A program made the translations under genes and the position numbers. The notes beneath the pieces were generated by a model. That model was given only the letters and a program-made list of their open reading frames with translations. It made no database searches and was not told the origin of the DNA. A DNA stretch of 64,000 nucleotides from Pseudomonas kilonensis (GTDB lineage Bacteria > Pseudomonadota > Gammaproteobacteria > Pseudomonadales > Pseudomonadaceae), in contig NZ_LHVH01000019.1 of assembly GCF_001269885.1 (NCBI RefSeq), positions 1 to 64,000 on the forward strand, in the 5' to 3' direction. Of this stretch, positions 18,730 through 29,971 are shown piece by piece; position 1 is the stretch's first letter; the number at the start of each line of letters is the position of its first letter.

Positions 18730-20835
18730 ATGGCTCGTACTACACCGATTAACCGCTACCGTAACATTGGTATCGTTGCTCACGTGGATGCTGGTAAAAC
18801 CACCACCACCGAGCGCGTCCTTTTTTACACCGGCAAAAGTCACAAGATGGGCGAGGTGCATGATGGCGCCGCGACCACCGACTGGATGGTGCAGGAGCAG
18901 GAGCGTGGTATTACCATTACTTCTGCTGCCATTACCGCTTTCTGGAAGGGTTCCGAGAAGCAGTACAAGGACGAGCACCGCTTCAACGTCATCGATACCC
19001 CGGGCCACGTTGACTTCACCATTGAAGTAGAACGTTCCCTGCGCGTACTCGACGGCGCTGTGGTTGTGTTCTGCGGTACCTCGGGCGTTGAGCCTCAGTC
19101 GGAAACCGTATGGCGTCAAGCCAACAAATACGGCGTTCCACGTCTTGTTTACGTAAACAAGATGGACCGTGCTGGTGCCAACTTCCTGCGCGTGATCGCT
19201 CAGATCAAGCAGCGCCTGGGTCACACTCCAGTGCCTATCCAGCTGGCTATCGGTTCCGAAGACAACTTCCAGGGTCAGATCGATCTGATCAACATGCAAG
19301 CGGTCTACTGGAACGATGCTGACAAGGGTATGGTCCCTGTTCGCAAGGATATTCCTGCTGAATTGCTGGAAGAAGCCGAGAAGTGGCGCGGCAACATGGT
19401 TGAGGCTGCGGCCGAAGCCAACGAAGAGCTGATGAACAAGTACCTCGAGGGTGAAGAGCTCACCAACGAGGAAATCAAGGCCGCTCTGCGTCAGCGTACT
19501 ATCGCTGGTGAAATCGTCCTGGCTGTTTGCGGTTCTTCCTTCAAGAACAAGGGTGTTCCCCTGGTTCTCGACGCCGTTATCGACTTCCTGCCTGCGCCAA
19601 CCGACATTCCTGCCATCAAGGGTACCGACCCGGATGACGAGACTATCGAGCTGGAGCGTCATGCAGACGACAACGAGCCGTTCTCGGCTCTGGCGTTCAA
19701 GATCGCTACCGACCCATTCGTGGGTACCTTGACCTTTGTCCGTGTTTACTCGGGCGTGTTGAACTCCGGCGACGGCGTGATCAACTCTGTAAAAGGCAAG
19801 AAAGAGCGCGTAGGCCGTATGGTGCAAATGCACGCAAACGCCCGCGAAGAGATCAAGGAAGTGCGCGCTGGTGACATCGCGGCCTTGATCGGCATGAAGG
19901 ACGTCACCACTGGTGAAACCTTGTGCAATGGCGACAAGCCAATCATCCTGGTTCGCATGGACTTCCCGGAGCCGGTTATTTCGGTTGCCGTTGAGCCTAA
20001 GACCAAGGACGACCAGGAAAAAATGGGTATCGCTCTGGGCAAGCTTGCTCAGGAAGACCCGTCTTTCCGCGTCAAGACTGATGAAGAGACTGGTCAGACG
20101 ATCATCTCCGGCATGGGCGAGTTGCACCTGGACATCCTGGTTGACCGGATGCGCCGTGAGTTCAACGTCGAAGCCAACATCGGTAAGCCTCAGGTTTCCT
20201 ATCGTGAGCGCATCACGAAGAACTGTGAAATCGAAGGCAAGTTCGTTCGCCAATCCGGCGGTCGTGGCCAGTTCGGTCACTGCTGGATCCGTTTTGCACC
20301 GGCTGACGAAGGTCAGGAAGGTCTGCAATTCGTGAACGAAGTCGTAGGTGGTGTGGTTCCTAAGGAATACATCCCGGCGATCCAGAAGGGTATCGAAGAG
20401 CAGATGAAGAACGGCGTTGTTGCCGGCTATCCGCTGATCGGCCTGAAGGCGACTGTGTTTGATGGTTCTTACCACGACGTCGACTCCAACGAGATGGCGT
20501 TCAAGGTGGCTGCTTCCATGGCAACCAAGCAACTGGCCCAGAAGGGCGGTGGTGAGTTGCTCGAGCCGATCATGGCGGTAGAAGTCGTTACGCCTGAAGA
20601 CTACATGGGTGATGTCATGGGCGACCTTAACCGTCGTCGTGGCATGATTCTGGGTATGGAAGATACGGTTTCCGGCAAGGTTATTCGTGCCGAGGTTCCG
20701 TTGGGCGAGATGTTCGGTTACGCGACCGACGTTCGTTCCATGTCTCAGGGTCGCGCAAGCTACTCTATGGAATTCAAAAAATACAATACAGCCCCGTCGC
20801 ATATCGTCGAGACTGTTACCAAAAAACAAGGCTGA
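18730..20835 (+). CDS. fusA: elongation factor G
   Basis: 701 aa. Translocation GTPase that also acts in ribosome recycling. G motifs are [18 protein letters not shown] and NKMDR; domains II to V follow, including the domain IV tip region ([20 protein letters not shown]). The position between rpsG and tuf identifies it as the housekeeping FusA. The start ATG is preceded by gcgagggcttt. Confidence 0.97.
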   Translation: MARTTPINRYRNIGIVAHVDAGKTTTTERVLFYTGKSHKMGEVHDGAATTDWMVQEQERGITITSAAITAFWKGSEKQYKDEHRFNVIDTPGHVDFTIEVERSLRVLDGAVVVFCGTSGVEPQSETVWRQANKYGVPRLVYVNKMDRAGANFLRVIAQIKQRLGHTPVPIQLAIGSEDNFQGQIDLINMQAVYWNDADKGMVPVRKDIPAELLEEAEKWRGNMVEAAAEANEELMNKYLEGEELTNEEIKAALRQRTIAGEIVLAVCGSSFKNKGVPLVLDAVIDFLPAPTDIPAIKGTDPDDETIELERHADDNEPFSALAFKIATDPFVGTLTFVRVYSGVLNSGDGVINSVKGKKERVGRMVQMHANAREEIKEVRAGDIAALIGMKDVTTGETLCNGDKPIILVRMDFPEPVISVAVEPKTKDDQEKMGIALGKLAQEDPSFRVKTDEETGQTIISGMGELHLDILVDRMRREFNVEANIGKPQVSYRERITKNCEIEGKFVRQSGGRGQFGHCWIRFAPADEGQEGLQFVNEVVGGVVPKEYIPAIQKGIEEQMKNGVVAGYPLIGLKATVFDGSYHDVDSNEMAFKVAASMATKQLAQKGGGELLEPIMAVEVVTPEDYMGDVMGDLNRRRGMILGMEDTVSGKVIRAEVPLGEMFGYATDVRSMSQGRASYSMEFKKYNTAPSHIVETVTKKQG

Positions 20836-20865
20836 TTCAGCCCTTTAGGCAAGGAGTTAATTGTC

Positions 20866-22059
20866 GTGGCTAAAGAAAAATTTGATCGTTCCCTACCGCA
20901 CGTCAACGTTGGCACCATTGGTCACGTTGACCACGGTAAAACCACTCTGACTGCTGCTCTGACTCGCGTCTGCTCCGAAGTTTTCGGTTCGGCCGTTGTT
21001 GCTTTCGACAAGATCGACAGCGCTCCGGAAGAAAAGGCTCGTGGTATCACCATCAACACCGCGCACGTTGAGTACAACTCTTCGATTCGTCACTACGCTC
21101 ACGTTGACTGCCCAGGTCACGCTGACTATGTGAAGAACATGATCACCGGTGCTGCCCAGATGGACGGCGCGATCCTGGTTTGCTCGGCCGCTGATGGTCC
21201 GATGCCACAAACCCGTGAGCACATCCTGCTGTCCCGTCAGGTAGGTGTTCCGTACATCGTTGTCTTCCTGAACAAGGCTGACATGGTTGACGACGCTGAG
21301 CTGCTGGAACTGGTTGAGATGGAAGTGCGCGATCTGCTGAGCACTTACGACTTCCCAGGTGATGACACTCCAATCATCATCGGTTCGGCTCTGATGGCTC
21401 TGAACGGCCAAGACGACAACGAAATGGGTACCACCGCTGTCAAGCGTCTGGTAGAAACTCTGGACAGCTACATCCCAGAGCCAGTTCGTGTTATCGACAA
21501 GCCGTTCCTGATGCCAATCGAAGACGTGTTCTCGATCTCTGGTCGCGGTACTGTTGTGACTGGTCGTATCGAGCGCGGTATCGTCAAGGTTCAGGATCCA
21601 CTGGAAATCGTAGGTCTGCGTGACACCACCGTCACCACCTGCACCGGTGTTGAAATGTTCCGTAAACTGCTCGACGAAGGTCGTGCTGGCGAGAACTGCG
21701 GCGTTCTGCTGCGTGGTACCAAGCGTGACGACGTTGAGCGTGGCCAGGTTCTGGTTAAGCCGGGTTCGGTCAAGCCGCACACCAAGTTCGAAGCTGAAGT
21801 GTACGTTCTGAGCAAAGAAGAAGGCGGTCGTCACACTCCGTTCTTCAAAGGCTACCGTCCACAGTTCTACTTCCGGACCACTGACGTGACCGGTAACTGC
21901 GAACTGCCGGAAGGCGTTGAAATGGTAATGCCAGGCGACAACATCAAAATGGTTGTCACCCTGATCAAGACCATCGCAATGGAAGACGGTCTGCGTTTCG
22001 CTATTCGTGAAGGCGGTCGTACCGTCGGCGCTGGCGTCGTAGCCAAAATCATCGAGTAA
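20866..22059 (+). CDS. tuf: elongation factor Tu, copy 2
   Basis: 397 aa with a GTG start after aaggagttaattgtc. Functionally the same as the copy at 4296, with intact [13 protein letters not shown] and NKAD. By my alignment 24 residues differ (for example D7, S9, L10, V44, A46 here against E, N, K, K, D), without indels. Last gene of the str operon; a strong terminator follows at 22089. Confidence 0.98.
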   Translation: MAKEKFDRSLPHVNVGTIGHVDHGKTTLTAALTRVCSEVFGSAVVAFDKIDSAPEEKARGITINTAHVEYNSSIRHYAHVDCPGHADYVKNMITGAAQMDGAILVCSAADGPMPQTREHILLSRQVGVPYIVVFLNKADMVDDAELLELVEMEVRDLLSTYDFPGDDTPIIIGSALMALNGQDDNEMGTTAVKRLVETLDSYIPEPVRVIDKPFLMPIEDVFSISGRGTVVTGRIERGIVKVQDPLEIVGLRDTTVTTCTGVEMFRKLLDEGRAGENCGVLLRGTKRDDVERGQVLVKPGSVKPHTKFEAEVYVLSKEEGGRHTPFFKGYRPQFYFRTTDVTGNCELPEGVEMVMPGDNIKMVVTLIKTIAMEDGLRFAIREGGRTVGAGVVAKIIE

Positions 22060-22088
22060 GCTCTTTTTGAGTCAGCTTCGATGAGTTG

Positions 22089-22119
22089 AAAAAGCCCCCG
22101 CCCAGCGGGGGCTTTTTTA
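22089..22119 (+). terminator. str operon terminator
   Basis: Stem agcccccgc, loop ccag, cgggggct (continuous a-tract/t-tract extension), ending in tttttta. The S10 promoter -35 begins 6 nt after the T-run. Confidence 0.92.
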
Positions 22120-22124
22120 TTGGG

Positions 22125-22153
22125 TTGACACCTATATGGGGCGTCTATAGAAT
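22125..22153 (+). promoter_or_regulatory. S10 operon promoter
   Basis: Perfect TTGACA (22125-22130), 17-bp spacer, TAGAAT (22148-22153). The predicted leader to rpsJ is only about 55 nt. That is much shorter than the E. coli S10 leader, to which L4 binds, so L4 autoregulation of the E. coli type looks unlikely here (inference). Confidence 0.85.
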
Positions 22154-22215
22154 TGCGCCTCCTTTTAACGGGCGTATTGCGCTCGGTGGGAATAGCAGCC
22201 GGAGTCTGAAATCCA

Positions 22216-22527
22216 ATGCAAAATCAGCAAATCCGTATCAGGTTGAAGGCTTTCGACCATCGCCTGATCGACCAATCCACCCAGGAAATCGTGGAAACCG
22301 CGAAACGTACTGGTGCTCAAGTGCGTGGTCCAATTCCACTGCCTACCCGTAAAGAGCGGTTCACCGTTCTGGTCTCCCCGCACGTCAACAAAGACGCGCG
22401 TGACCAGTACGAGATCCGTACTCATAAGCGCGTTCTGGACATCGTCCAGCCAACGGATAAAACCGTTGATGCACTTATGAAGCTTGATCTTGCGGCCGGT
22501 GTGGAAGTGCAGATCAGCCTCGGCTAA
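22216..22527 (+). CDS. rpsJ: 30S ribosomal protein S10
   Basis: 103 aa. Component of the 30S head and, as NusE, part of antitermination complexes that contact NusG. The sequence [20 protein letters not shown] is diagnostic. First gene of the S10 operon. rplC follows after 80 nt. Confidence 0.98.
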
Positions 22528-22607
22528 GACTCGGTCTTAGTCGTGTAACGCTCTGAAATGGGCGGCCATAGCGGGTGAAAGCCCCGTACACTCATGAGGT
22601 TTACAAC

Positions 22608-23243
22608 ATGACTATTGGTGTAGTCGGTCGTAAATGCGGTATGACCCGTATTTTCACCGAAGAAGGTGTCTCCATTCCGGTCACGGTCATTGAGATCGAG
22701 CCGAATCGCGTCACCCAGTTCAAAACTGAAGAGACCGATGGCTATCGTGCAGTGCAAGTCACTGTCGGCGAGCGTCGTGCTTCGCGTGTAACAGCAGCTC
22801 AGGCTGGCCACTTCGCCAAGGCGAACGTTGCCGCTGGTCGTACCGTAATGGAATTCCGCCTTGAAGAAGGCGAGTACCAGGCCGGCGATCTGATCAACGC
22901 TGAAATCTTCGCCGCTGGTCAACTGGTTGATGTAACCGGTCAGTCCAAGGGTAAAGGCTTCCAGGGTACGATCAAGCGTTGGAACTTCCGCGGGCAAGAT
23001 AACACCCACGGTAACTCCGTATCCCACCGCGTTCCAGGCTCTATCGGCCAGTGCCAGACTCCTGGTCGTGTATTCAAGGGCAAAAAAATGTCCGGTCATA
23101 TGGGCGCTGAGCGCGTGACCGTGCAGTCCCTCGAAGTAGTGCGCGTGGACGCTGAACGCAATCTGTTGTTGGTCAAGGGCGCTGTTCCTGGCGCTACTGG
23201 CGGCAACTTGGTTGTACGTCCAGCAGCCAAGGCTCGCGGTTAA
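22608..23243 (+). CDS. rplC: 50S ribosomal protein L3
   Basis: 211 aa. Its extension reaches toward the peptidyl transferase centre. The start [16 protein letters not shown] matches the family; an upstream in-frame start adding 11 residues is rejected. The conserved loop around [19 protein letters not shown] is present. rplD begins 12 nt downstream. Confidence 0.97.
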   Translation: MTIGVVGRKCGMTRIFTEEGVSIPVTVIEIEPNRVTQFKTEETDGYRAVQVTVGERRASRVTAAQAGHFAKANVAAGRTVMEFRLEEGEYQAGDLINAEIFAAGQLVDVTGQSKGKGFQGTIKRWNFRGQDNTHGNSVSHRVPGSIGQCQTPGRVFKGKKMSGHMGAERVTVQSLEVVRVDAERNLLLVKGAVPGATGGNLVVRPAAKARG

Positions 23244-23255
23244 GGGGAAGCTGAC

Positions 23256-23858
23256 ATGCAATTAAATGTAAATGACGCTCAAGCGATCGAAGTTTCCGAA
23301 CTGACATTTGGCGGCGAATTCAACGAGACGCTGGTTCACCAAGCAGTCGTGGCCTACATGGCCGGCGGCCGTCAAGGTAGCAAGCAGCAAAAGACCCGTT
23401 CCGACGTTTCCGGTGGCGGCAAGCGCCCATGGCGTCAGAAAGGTACTGGCCGTGCTCGTGCCGGTACTATCCGTAGCCCAATCTGGCGTGGCGGCGGTAC
23501 CACTTTCGCAGCTCGTCCTCAGGATCACTCCCAGAAGCTGAACAAGAAGATGTATCGCGCAGCAATGCGTTCCATCCTTGCTGAGCTGGTGCGTACTGAT
23601 CGTCTGGTCGTGGTTCAGGACTTCGCTGTTGAAGCACCGAAAACCAAAGATCTGCTGAACAAGCTGAACGGCATGGGCCTGACTGACGTCCTGATCGTGT
23701 CTGACGCTGTTGATCAGAACCTGTACCTGGCTGCTCGCAACCTGCCACACGTCGACGTTCGTGACGTGCAGGGTTCCGATCCGGTCAGTCTGATCGCATA
23801 CGACAAGGTGTTGATCACCGTGTCGGCCGTGAAGAAATTCGAGGAGCTGCTGGGATGA
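23256..23858 (+). CDS. rplD: 50S ribosomal protein L4
   Basis: 200 aa. Its extended loop ([19 protein letters not shown]) lines the exit tunnel with L22 and is the erythromycin-related region; no alteration is apparent. The last four bases overlap the rplW start codon (ATGA). Confidence 0.97.
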
Positions 23859-24154
23859 ACCAGGAACGCGTATTTAAAGTTCTGCTTGGCCCGCACGTTT
23901 CCGAGAAGGCTACGGTTCTGGCAGACAAGAAAGGCCAGTTCGTTTTCAAGGTTGCGACCGACGCAACCAAGCTGGAAATCAAGAAGGCCGTCGAAAGCCT
24001 GTTCAGCGTGAAAGTAGAGCGCGTGACTACCCTGAACGTTCTGGGTAAAAGCAAGCGCACTGCTCGCGGTCTGGGCAAGCGTAATGACTGGAAGAAGGCA
24101 GTTATCTCCCTTCAGCCAGGCCAAGATCTCGATTTCAGCAGCAGTGCTGAGTAA
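23855..24154 (+). CDS. rplW: 50S ribosomal protein L23
   Basis: 99 aa. Located at the tunnel exit; docking site for trigger factor and SRP. The motif [16 protein letters not shown] near the N-terminus is typical. It overlaps rplD by 4 bp. Confidence 0.97.
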
Positions 24155-24168
24155 GGAAGGGGTGCATC

Positions 24169-24993
24169 ATGGCAATCGTTAAATGCAAACCGACTTCCCC
24201 TGGCCGCCGTTTTGTGGTCAAGGTGGTCAACCAGGAGCTGCATAAAGGCGCTCCTCACGCACCGCTGCTCGAGAAAAAATCGAAGTCTGGTGGTCGTAAC
24301 AACAATGGCCGTATTACCACTCGTCACATCGGTGGTGGTCATAAGCAGCATTATCGTCTGGTCGACTTCCGTCGCAACGACAAGGATGGCATCGCTGCCA
24401 CCGTCGAGCGTATCGAATACGATCCAAACCGTACTGCTCACATCGCTCTGCTGCTGTACGCAGATGGCGAGCGCCGCTACATCATCGCCCCTAAAGGCGT
24501 GAGTGCTGGCGACCAGCTGATCGCAGGTGCCCTGGCACCGATCAAGCCGGGCAACGCTCTGCAACTGCGTAACATTCCAGTTGGTAGCACCGTACACGGC
24601 ATCGAATTGAAGCCAGGTAAAGGCGCACAGATCGCTCGTTCCGCTGGTGCTTCGGCTCAGCTGATCGCTCGTGAAGGTGTCTACGTGACCCTGCGTCTGC
24701 GTTCTGGTGAGATGCGTAAAGTACTGGCTGAATGCCGTGCGACCCTGGGCGAAGTCTCGAACTCCGAGCACAGCCTGCGTTCGTTGGGTAAAGCTGGTGC
24801 CAAGCGCTGGCGTGGCGTTCGCCCAACCGTTCGTGGTGTTGCCATGAACCCGGTTGACCACCCACATGGTGGTGGTGAAGGTCGTACCTCTGGTGGTCGT
24901 CATCCGGTATCGCCATGGGGCTTCCCGACTAAGGGCGCGAAGACTCGTGGTAATAAGCGTACCGACAAAATGATCGTCCGTCGTCGCAAGTAA
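24169..24993 (+). CDS. rplB: 50S ribosomal protein L2
   Basis: 274 aa. Needed for subunit association and peptidyl transfer. The near-invariant C-terminal block [20 protein letters not shown] is present, as are the basic ends. 14 nt after rplW; rpsS follows after 16 nt. Confidence 0.98.
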
Positions 24994-25009
24994 ATAGAGG
25001 GATACGACA

Positions 25010-25285
25010 GTGCCACGTTCTCTGAAAAAAGGTCCTTTTATTGATCTTCACCTACTGAAGAAGATCGAAGTGGCGGCGGAAAAGAACGATCGCAAACCAG
25101 TTAAGACCTGGTCGCGTCGTTCGATGATCCTGCCACAAATGGTCGGTCTGACCATCGCAGTACACAACGGTCGTCAACACGTCCCAGTTCTCGTTAACGA
25201 AGACATGGTCGGCCACAAACTGGGCGAGTTCGCCGGTACCCGCACTTATCGTGGGCACGTGGCAGACAAGAAAGCCAAGCGTTAA
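25010..25285 (+). CDS. rpsS: 30S ribosomal protein S19
   Basis: 91 aa with a GTG start ([18 protein letters not shown]). Sits in the 30S head next to S13 and near the A-site tRNA. The family signature near [16 protein letters not shown] is intact. rplV follows after 11 nt. Confidence 0.97.
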   Translation: MPRSLKKGPFIDLHLLKKIEVAAEKNDRKPVKTWSRRSMILPQMVGLTIAVHNGRQHVPVLVNEDMVGHKLGEFAGTRTYRGHVADKKAKR

Positions 25286-25296
25286 GGGGTTAGGAA

Positions 25297-25629
25297 ATGG
25301 AAGTAGCCGCTAAGTTGTCGGGCGCTCGAATCTCCGCCCAGAAAGCCCGCTTGGTCGCCGACCAGATCCGCGGGAAGAAGGTGGGCGAAGCGCTCAACCT
25401 GTTGGCTTTCAGCAGTAAGAAAGCCGCCGAGATCATGAAGAAAGTGCTGGAGTCGGCCGTAGCCAACGCCGAGCATAACGAAGGCGCAGACGTTGATGAC
25501 CTGAAGGTCAGCACCGTTTTCGTCAACGAAGGGCGTTCGCTGAAGCGCATCATGCCACGTGCCAAAGGCCGTGCTGATCGCATCGTCAAGCGGTCTTGCC
25601 ATATCACTGTCAAGGTTGCTGACAAGTAA
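25297..25629 (+). CDS. rplV: 50S ribosomal protein L22
   Basis: 110 aa. Its beta-hairpin (ending [20 protein letters not shown]) reaches the tunnel constriction opposite L4. Tightly packed in the S10 operon, 13 nt before rpsC. Confidence 0.97.
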
Positions 25630-25642
25630 CGGAGTCGAAGAG

Positions 25643-26329
25643 ATGGGTCAGAAAGTACATCCCATTGGCATTCGCCTGGGAATCGTCAAGGAGCACACCT
25701 CCGTCTGGTACGCAGACGGTCGGACTTATGCGGACTACTTGTTCGCTGATCTGAAGGTGCGTGAGTATCTCCAAGACAAACTAAAAAGCGCGTCCGTAAG
25801 CCGTATCGATATCCATCGTCCGGCGCAGACTGCACGTATCACCATCCACACCGCTCGTCCAGGTATCGTTATCGGGAAGAAAGGTGAAGATGTTGAGAAG
25901 CTGCGTCAGGACCTGACCAAGCAAATGGGTGTGCCTGTGCACATCAATATCGAAGAGATCCGCAAGCCGGAGCTCGACGGTATGCTGGTTGCGCAGAGCG
26001 TAGCTCAGCAGCTGGAGCGTCGCGTAATGTTCCGTCGCGCTATGAAGCGCGCTGTACAGAACGCAATGCGCATTGGTGCCAAAGGCATCAAAATCCAAGT
26101 GAGCGGTCGTCTCGGCGGTGCTGAAATCGCACGTACTGAATGGTATCGCGAAGGTCGTGTGCCACTGCACACCCTGCGTGCCGACATCGACTATGCCAAC
26201 TACGAAGCTCACACCACTTACGGTGTGATCGGTGTAAAGGTTTGGATCTTCAAAGGCGAAGTAATTGGTGGTCGCCAAGAAGAACTGAAACCACAAGCAC
26301 CAGCGCCTCGTAAAAAAGCTGCTAAGTAA
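25643..26329 (+). CDS. rpsC: 30S ribosomal protein S3
   Basis: 228 aa. Part of the mRNA entry channel and its helicase activity. The N-terminal KH domain has the GKKG loop in [14 protein letters not shown]; the C-terminal domain includes [20 protein letters not shown]. The start [13 protein letters not shown] is chosen; an in-frame start 28 codons upstream lies within rplV. Confidence 0.97.
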
Positions 26330-26341
26330 GGGGTACGCCAA

Positions 26342-26755
26342 ATGTTGCAACCAAAGCGTACGAAGTTCCGCAAGCAGATGACCGGTCACAACCGTGGCCT
26401 GGCATTGCGCGGTAGCAAAGTCAGCTTCGGCGAGTTCGCGCTGAAGTCTGTTGCTCGTGGTCGTCTCACCGCTCGTCAGATCGAGTCAGCGCGTCGTGCT
26501 CTGACCCGTCACGTAAAACGTGGCGGCAAGATCTGGATCCGTGTATTCCCGGACAAGCCTGTCACCAAGAAGCCACTCGAAGTTCGGATGGGTAAAGGTA
26601 AGGGTAACGTGGAGTACTGGGTTGCCCAGATTCAGCCAGGCAAAGTCCTGTATGAAATCGAGGGTGTTTCTGAAGAGCTGGCGCGTGAGGCTTTCGCCCT
26701 GGCTGCTGCAAAGCTGCCGCTCGCCACCTCCTTTGTTAAACGGACGGTGATGTGA
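26342..26755 (+). CDS. rplP: 50S ribosomal protein L16
   Basis: 137 aa. Contacts A-site tRNA in the 50S subunit. [19 protein letters not shown] and the [12 protein letters not shown] segment are diagnostic. The stop TGA shares its last base with the rpmC start codon (TGATG). Confidence 0.97.
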
Positions 26756-26946
26756 TGAAAGCGAATGAACTTCGTGAAAAATCAGCACAGCAGCTGAACG
26801 AGCAACTGCTCGGCCTGCTGCGCGACCAGTTCAATCTGCGTATGCAGAAAGCAACTGGCCAGTTGGGGCAGTCTCATCTGCTCTCGCAAGTTAAGCGTGA
26901 CATCGCTCGCGTGAAAACTGTGCTCAACCAGCAGGCAGGTAAGTAA
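26755..26946 (+). CDS. rpmC: 50S ribosomal protein L29
   Basis: 63 aa, near the tunnel exit next to L23. Two-helix protein [18 protein letters not shown]...[12 protein letters not shown]. The ATG at 26755 overlaps the rplP stop; a GTG one codon earlier is in frame but less likely. rpsQ starts 2 nt later. Confidence 0.95.
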
Positions 26947-26948
26947 TC

Positions 26949-27215
26949 ATGGCTGAAGCCGAAAAAACTGTCCGTACGCTGACTGGCCGTGTTGTCAGCG
27001 ACAAGATGGACAAAACCATCACCGTTCTGATCGAGCGTCGCGTTAAGCACCCGATCTACGGTAAATACGTTAAGCGTTCGACTAAGCTGCACGCGCACGA
27101 CGAAACCAATCAGTGCCACATCGGCGACAAAGTCACTATTCGTGAAACTCGTCCTTTGGCCAAGACCAAGTCTTGGGCGCTGGTTGATGTTCTCGAACGC
27201 GCTGTGGAAGTCTAA
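26949..27215 (+). CDS. rpsQ: 30S ribosomal protein S17
   Basis: 88 aa. Early-assembly OB-fold protein that binds the 16S 5' domain. The sequence [20 protein letters not shown] is typical. It closes the S10-type gene block. rplN follows after 23 nt without an evident terminator or promoter. Confidence 0.97.
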   Translation: MAEAEKTVRTLTGRVVSDKMDKTITVLIERRVKHPIYGKYVKRSTKLHAHDETNQCHIGDKVTIRETRPLAKTKSWALVDVLERAVEV

Positions 27216-27238
27216 GGACTAGGGGTCGGAGAAATTAT

Positions 27239-27607
27239 ATGATTCAGACTCAATCCATGCTCGATGTGGCCGATAACAGCGGCGCTCGCCGCGTTATGTG
27301 CATCAAGGTGCTGGGTGGCTCCCATCGTCGTTACGCTGGTATCGGTGACATCATCAAGGTTACCGTCAAGGAAGCAATTCCTCGCGGTAAAGTGAAAAAA
27401 GGCCAAGTGATGACTGCTGTTGTAGTCCGCACTCGTCACGGTGTTCGCCGTGCAGATGGCTCCATTATCCGCTTTGATGGCAACGCTGCTGTTCTGTTGA
27501 ACAACAAGCAAGAGCCGATCGGCACCCGTATCTTTGGGCCAGTGACCCGTGAACTTCGTACTGAGAAGTTCATGAAGATCGTCTCGCTCGCCCCAGAAGT
27601 GCTGTAA
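27239..27607 (+). CDS. rplN: 50S ribosomal protein L14
   Basis: 122 aa. Part of an intersubunit bridge and the binding site of Rsf[23 protein letters not shown] is highly conserved. First gene of the spc-type block, apparently co-transcribed with the S10 block. Confidence 0.98.
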   Translation: MIQTQSMLDVADNSGARRVMCIKVLGGSHRRYAGIGDIIKVTVKEAIPRGKVKKGQVMTAVVVRTRHGVRRADGSIIRFDGNAAVLLNNKQEPIGTRIFGPVTRELRTEKFMKIVSLAPEVL

Positions 27608-27618
27608 GGAGATCCGAC

Positions 27619-27933
27619 ATGCAAAAGATTCGTCGTGACGACGAGATCATCGTGATCGCCGGCAAAGACAAAGGTAAGCGCGGTAAGGTGCTTAAGGTTC
27701 TCGCTGATGACCGTCTGGTTGTTGGTGGTCTGAACCTGGTCAAGCGCCATACCAAGCCAAACCCGATGTCGGGCGTACAAGGCGGTATCGTCGAGAAAGA
27801 AGCGCCACTGCACGCTTCCAACGTCGCCATCTTCAACGGCGAAACCAACAAGGCTGACCGCGTTGGTTTCAAAGTAGAAGACGGTAAGAAAATTCGTGTC
27901 TTCAAGTCGACCCAAAAAGCGGTTGATGCTTGA
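27619..27933 (+). CDS. rplX: 50S ribosomal protein L24
   Basis: 104 aa. Assembly initiator for the 50S subunit, with an N-terminal KOW motif ([20 protein letters not shown]). It has a good ribosome-binding site (aaggagatccgac) 11 nt after rplN. Confidence 0.97.
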   Translation: MQKIRRDDEIIVIAGKDKGKRGKVLKVLADDRLVVGGLNLVKRHTKPNPMSGVQGGIVEKEAPLHASNVAIFNGETNKADRVGFKVEDGKKIRVFKSTQKAVDA

Positions 27934-27953
27934 ACACTGCTAGGTAGAAGACC

Positions 27954-28493
27954 ATGGCACGACTAAAAGAGATTTACCGGAAGGAAATCGCACCGAAACT
28001 TAAGGAAGAACTTAAGCTTTCGAACGTGATGGAAGTTCCGCGCGTTACCAAAATCACCCTGAACATGGGTCTGGGCGAAGCGATCGGCGACAAAAAAGTC
28101 ATCGAGCACGCTGTTGCCGACCTGGAAAAGATCACCGGTCAGAAAGTCGTTGTGACTTACGCTCGGAAATCCATCGCTGGCTTTAAAGTCCGTGAAGGTT
28201 GGCCGATCGGCGTCAAAGTGACCCTGCGCCGTGAGCGTATGTACGAGTTCCTGGATCGTCTGCTGTCGATCTCCCTGCCTCGGGTTCGCGACTTCCGCGG
28301 CCTGAATGCCAAGTCCTTCGATGGTCGTGGTAACTACAGCATGGGCGTTAAAGAGCAGATCATTTTCCCGGAAATCGATTACGACAAGATCGATGCTCTC
28401 CGCGGTCTGGACATTACCCTGACCACCACTGCTCGGACGGATGACGAAGGTCGCGCACTGCTGCGCGCTTTCAAATTCCCGTTCCGCAACTGA
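27954..28493 (+). CDS. rplE: 50S ribosomal protein L5
   Basis: 179 aa. Binds 5S rRNA and contacts P-site tRNA and S13. The conserved segment [19 protein letters not shown] and the [16 protein letters not shown] block are present. rpsN follows after 13 nt. Confidence 0.97.
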   Translation: MARLKEIYRKEIAPKLKEELKLSNVMEVPRVTKITLNMGLGEAIGDKKVIEHAVADLEKITGQKVVVTYARKSIAGFKVREGWPIGVKVTLRRERMYEFLDRLLSISLPRVRDFRGLNAKSFDGRGNYSMGVKEQIIFPEIDYDKIDALRGLDITLTTTARTDDEGRALLRAFKFPFRN

Positions 28494-28506
28494 TTGGAGT
28501 AGGAAA

Positions 28507-28812
28507 ATGGCCAAGAAGAGCATGAAGAACCGTGAGCTGAAGCGTCAGCTCACCGTTGCCAAGTACGCCACCAAGCGTGCAGCGCTGAAAGCTATCATCG
28601 TTGATCTGAACGCAAGTCCAGAAGCACGTTGGGAAGCTACCGTAGCCCTGCAGAAGCAGCCACGTGACGCAAGCGCCTCGCGCATGCGTAACCGCTGCCG
28701 CCTGACTGGTCGTCCGCACGGCGTGTACCGCAAGTTCGGCCTCGGCCGTAACATGCTGCGTCAAGCTGCAATGCGTGGTGACGTTCCAGGTCTGGTTAAA
28801 GCCAGCTGGTAA
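28507..28812 (+). CDS. rpsN: 30S ribosomal protein S14, zinc-independent form
   Basis: 101 aa. 30S head protein. This is the long form without the CxxC...CxxC zinc site ([20 protein letters not shown] in its place). The start at [14 protein letters not shown] is chosen over a frame extension into rplE. Unusually for an spc operon, 210 nt of non-coding DNA with a hairpin and a promoter separate it from rpsH. Confidence 0.97.
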   Translation: MAKKSMKNRELKRQLTVAKYATKRAALKAIIVDLNASPEARWEATVALQKQPRDASASRMRNRCRLTGRPHGVYRKFGLGRNMLRQAAMRGDVPGLVKASW

Positions 28813-28874
28813 GCACTGTCAAAGTCGCGGCGTTCGGGATCGCAAGATCCTGACCGCCGGTGGCCTTGAACTTG

Positions 28875-28900
28875 AATCAAGCCCCTTTTGGGGCTTGATT
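28875..28900 (+). terminator. rpsN-rpsH intergenic hairpin
   Basis: aatcaagcccc, loop tttt, ggggcttgatt: a perfect 11-bp stem. The following sequence (catttgtgggg) is not a real U-tract, so termination would be weak. Its 3' arm contains the -35 of the rpsH promoter. Confidence 0.55.
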
Positions 28901-28923
28901 CATTTGTGGGGTGTGTCTAGAAT
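28895..28923 (+). promoter_or_regulatory. internal sigma70-like promoter upstream of rpsH
   Basis: TTGATT (28895-28900), 17-bp spacer, TAGAAT (28918-28923), with a predicted leader of about 93 nt. It splits the spc gene block so that rpsH onward, including secY, can be transcribed separately. Confidence 0.75.
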
Positions 28924-29022
28924 ACCCGGCTCGCCTGAGCCCGTGTTTTTATTGCACGGATGCGCTCGGCGACACGTACTAGCCGAAAGGCTAATTTTTT
29001 GTGTATTAGGAGCGTCTAGCCC

Positions 29023-29415
29023 ATGAGTATGCAGGACCCGTTAGCGGACATGCTAACTCGTATCCGTAATGCCCAGATGGCTGAAAAGTCCGTCGTAAGC
29101 ATGCCATCTTCTACTTTGAAGGTAGCTGTTGCCAAAGTCCTGAAGGACGAAGGTTACATTGCGGGTTATCAGATCAGCAGCGAAATCAAGCCTCTGCTGT
29201 CCATCGAGCTGAAGTACTTCGAAGGCCGTCCGGTCATCGAGGAAGTGAAGCGCGTTAGCCGTCCAGGCCTGCGTCAGTACAAGTCCGTCGATGATCTGCC
29301 AAAAGTTCGTGGCGGTCTCGGTGTGTCTATCGTCTCCACCAACAAAGGTGTGATGACGGATCGTGCTGCGCGCGCTGCCGGTGTCGGCGGCGAAGTTCTT
29401 TGCACTGTGTTCTAA
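29023..29415 (+). CDS. rpsH: 30S ribosomal protein S8
   Basis: 130 aa. Central-domain 16S binder; in E. coli it is also the translational repressor of the spc operon. [18 protein letters not shown] and the [18 protein letters not shown] block are diagnostic. rplF follows after 12 nt. Confidence 0.97.
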   Translation: MSMQDPLADMLTRIRNAQMAEKSVVSMPSSTLKVAVAKVLKDEGYIAGYQISSEIKPLLSIELKYFEGRPVIEEVKRVSRPGLRQYKSVDDLPKVRGGLGVSIVSTNKGVMTDRAARAAGVGGEVLCTVF

Positions 29416-29427
29416 GGGGGGATAAGC

Positions 29428-29961
29428 ATGTCACGCGTCGCTAAGAACCCCGTTAAGCTGCCAGCCGGTGTCGAAGTCAAATTCGCAGGCCAACAGCTTT
29501 CGGTGAAGGGTGCCAAGGGCACTCTGCAACTGAACATCCATTCGTCCGTTGAGATTGTTGAAGAAGCTGGTGAGCTGCGTTTCGCTGCTCGCAATGGCGA
29601 TCAACAGACTCGCGCAATGGCTGGTACCACTCGTGCGTTGGTAAACAACATGGTCCAAGGCGTAAGCCAAGGCTTCGAGCGCAAGCTCCAGCTGGTCGGT
29701 GTTGGTTACAAAGCGCAAGCAAAAGGCACAGTGCTGAACCTGGCTCTTGGCTTCTCGCACCCAGTGGATTATGAACTGCCGGAAGGCATCACCGCTGAGA
29801 CTCCTAGCCAGACCGATATCCTGATCAAGGGCATCGACAAGCAGCTGGTAGGTCAAGTGGCCGCCGAGATCCGCGACTTCCGTCCACCAGAGCCGTACAA
29901 AGGCAAAGGTGTGCGCTACGCGGACGAAGTCGTCCGTCGTAAAGAAGCCAAGAAGAAGTAG
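29428..29961 (+). CDS. rplF: 50S ribosomal protein L6
   Basis: 177 aa. Near the factor-binding site, with two similar alpha/beta domains. The C-terminal signature [14 protein letters not shown] is present. rplR follows after 10 nt. Confidence 0.97.
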   Translation: MSRVAKNPVKLPAGVEVKFAGQQLSVKGAKGTLQLNIHSSVEIVEEAGELRFAARNGDQQTRAMAGTTRALVNNMVQGVSQGFERKLQLVGVGYKAQAKGTVLNLALGFSHPVDYELPEGITAETPSQTDILIKGIDKQLVGQVAAEIRDFRPPEPYKGKGVRYADEVVRRKEAKKK

Positions 29962-29971
29962 GGCATAGCAA

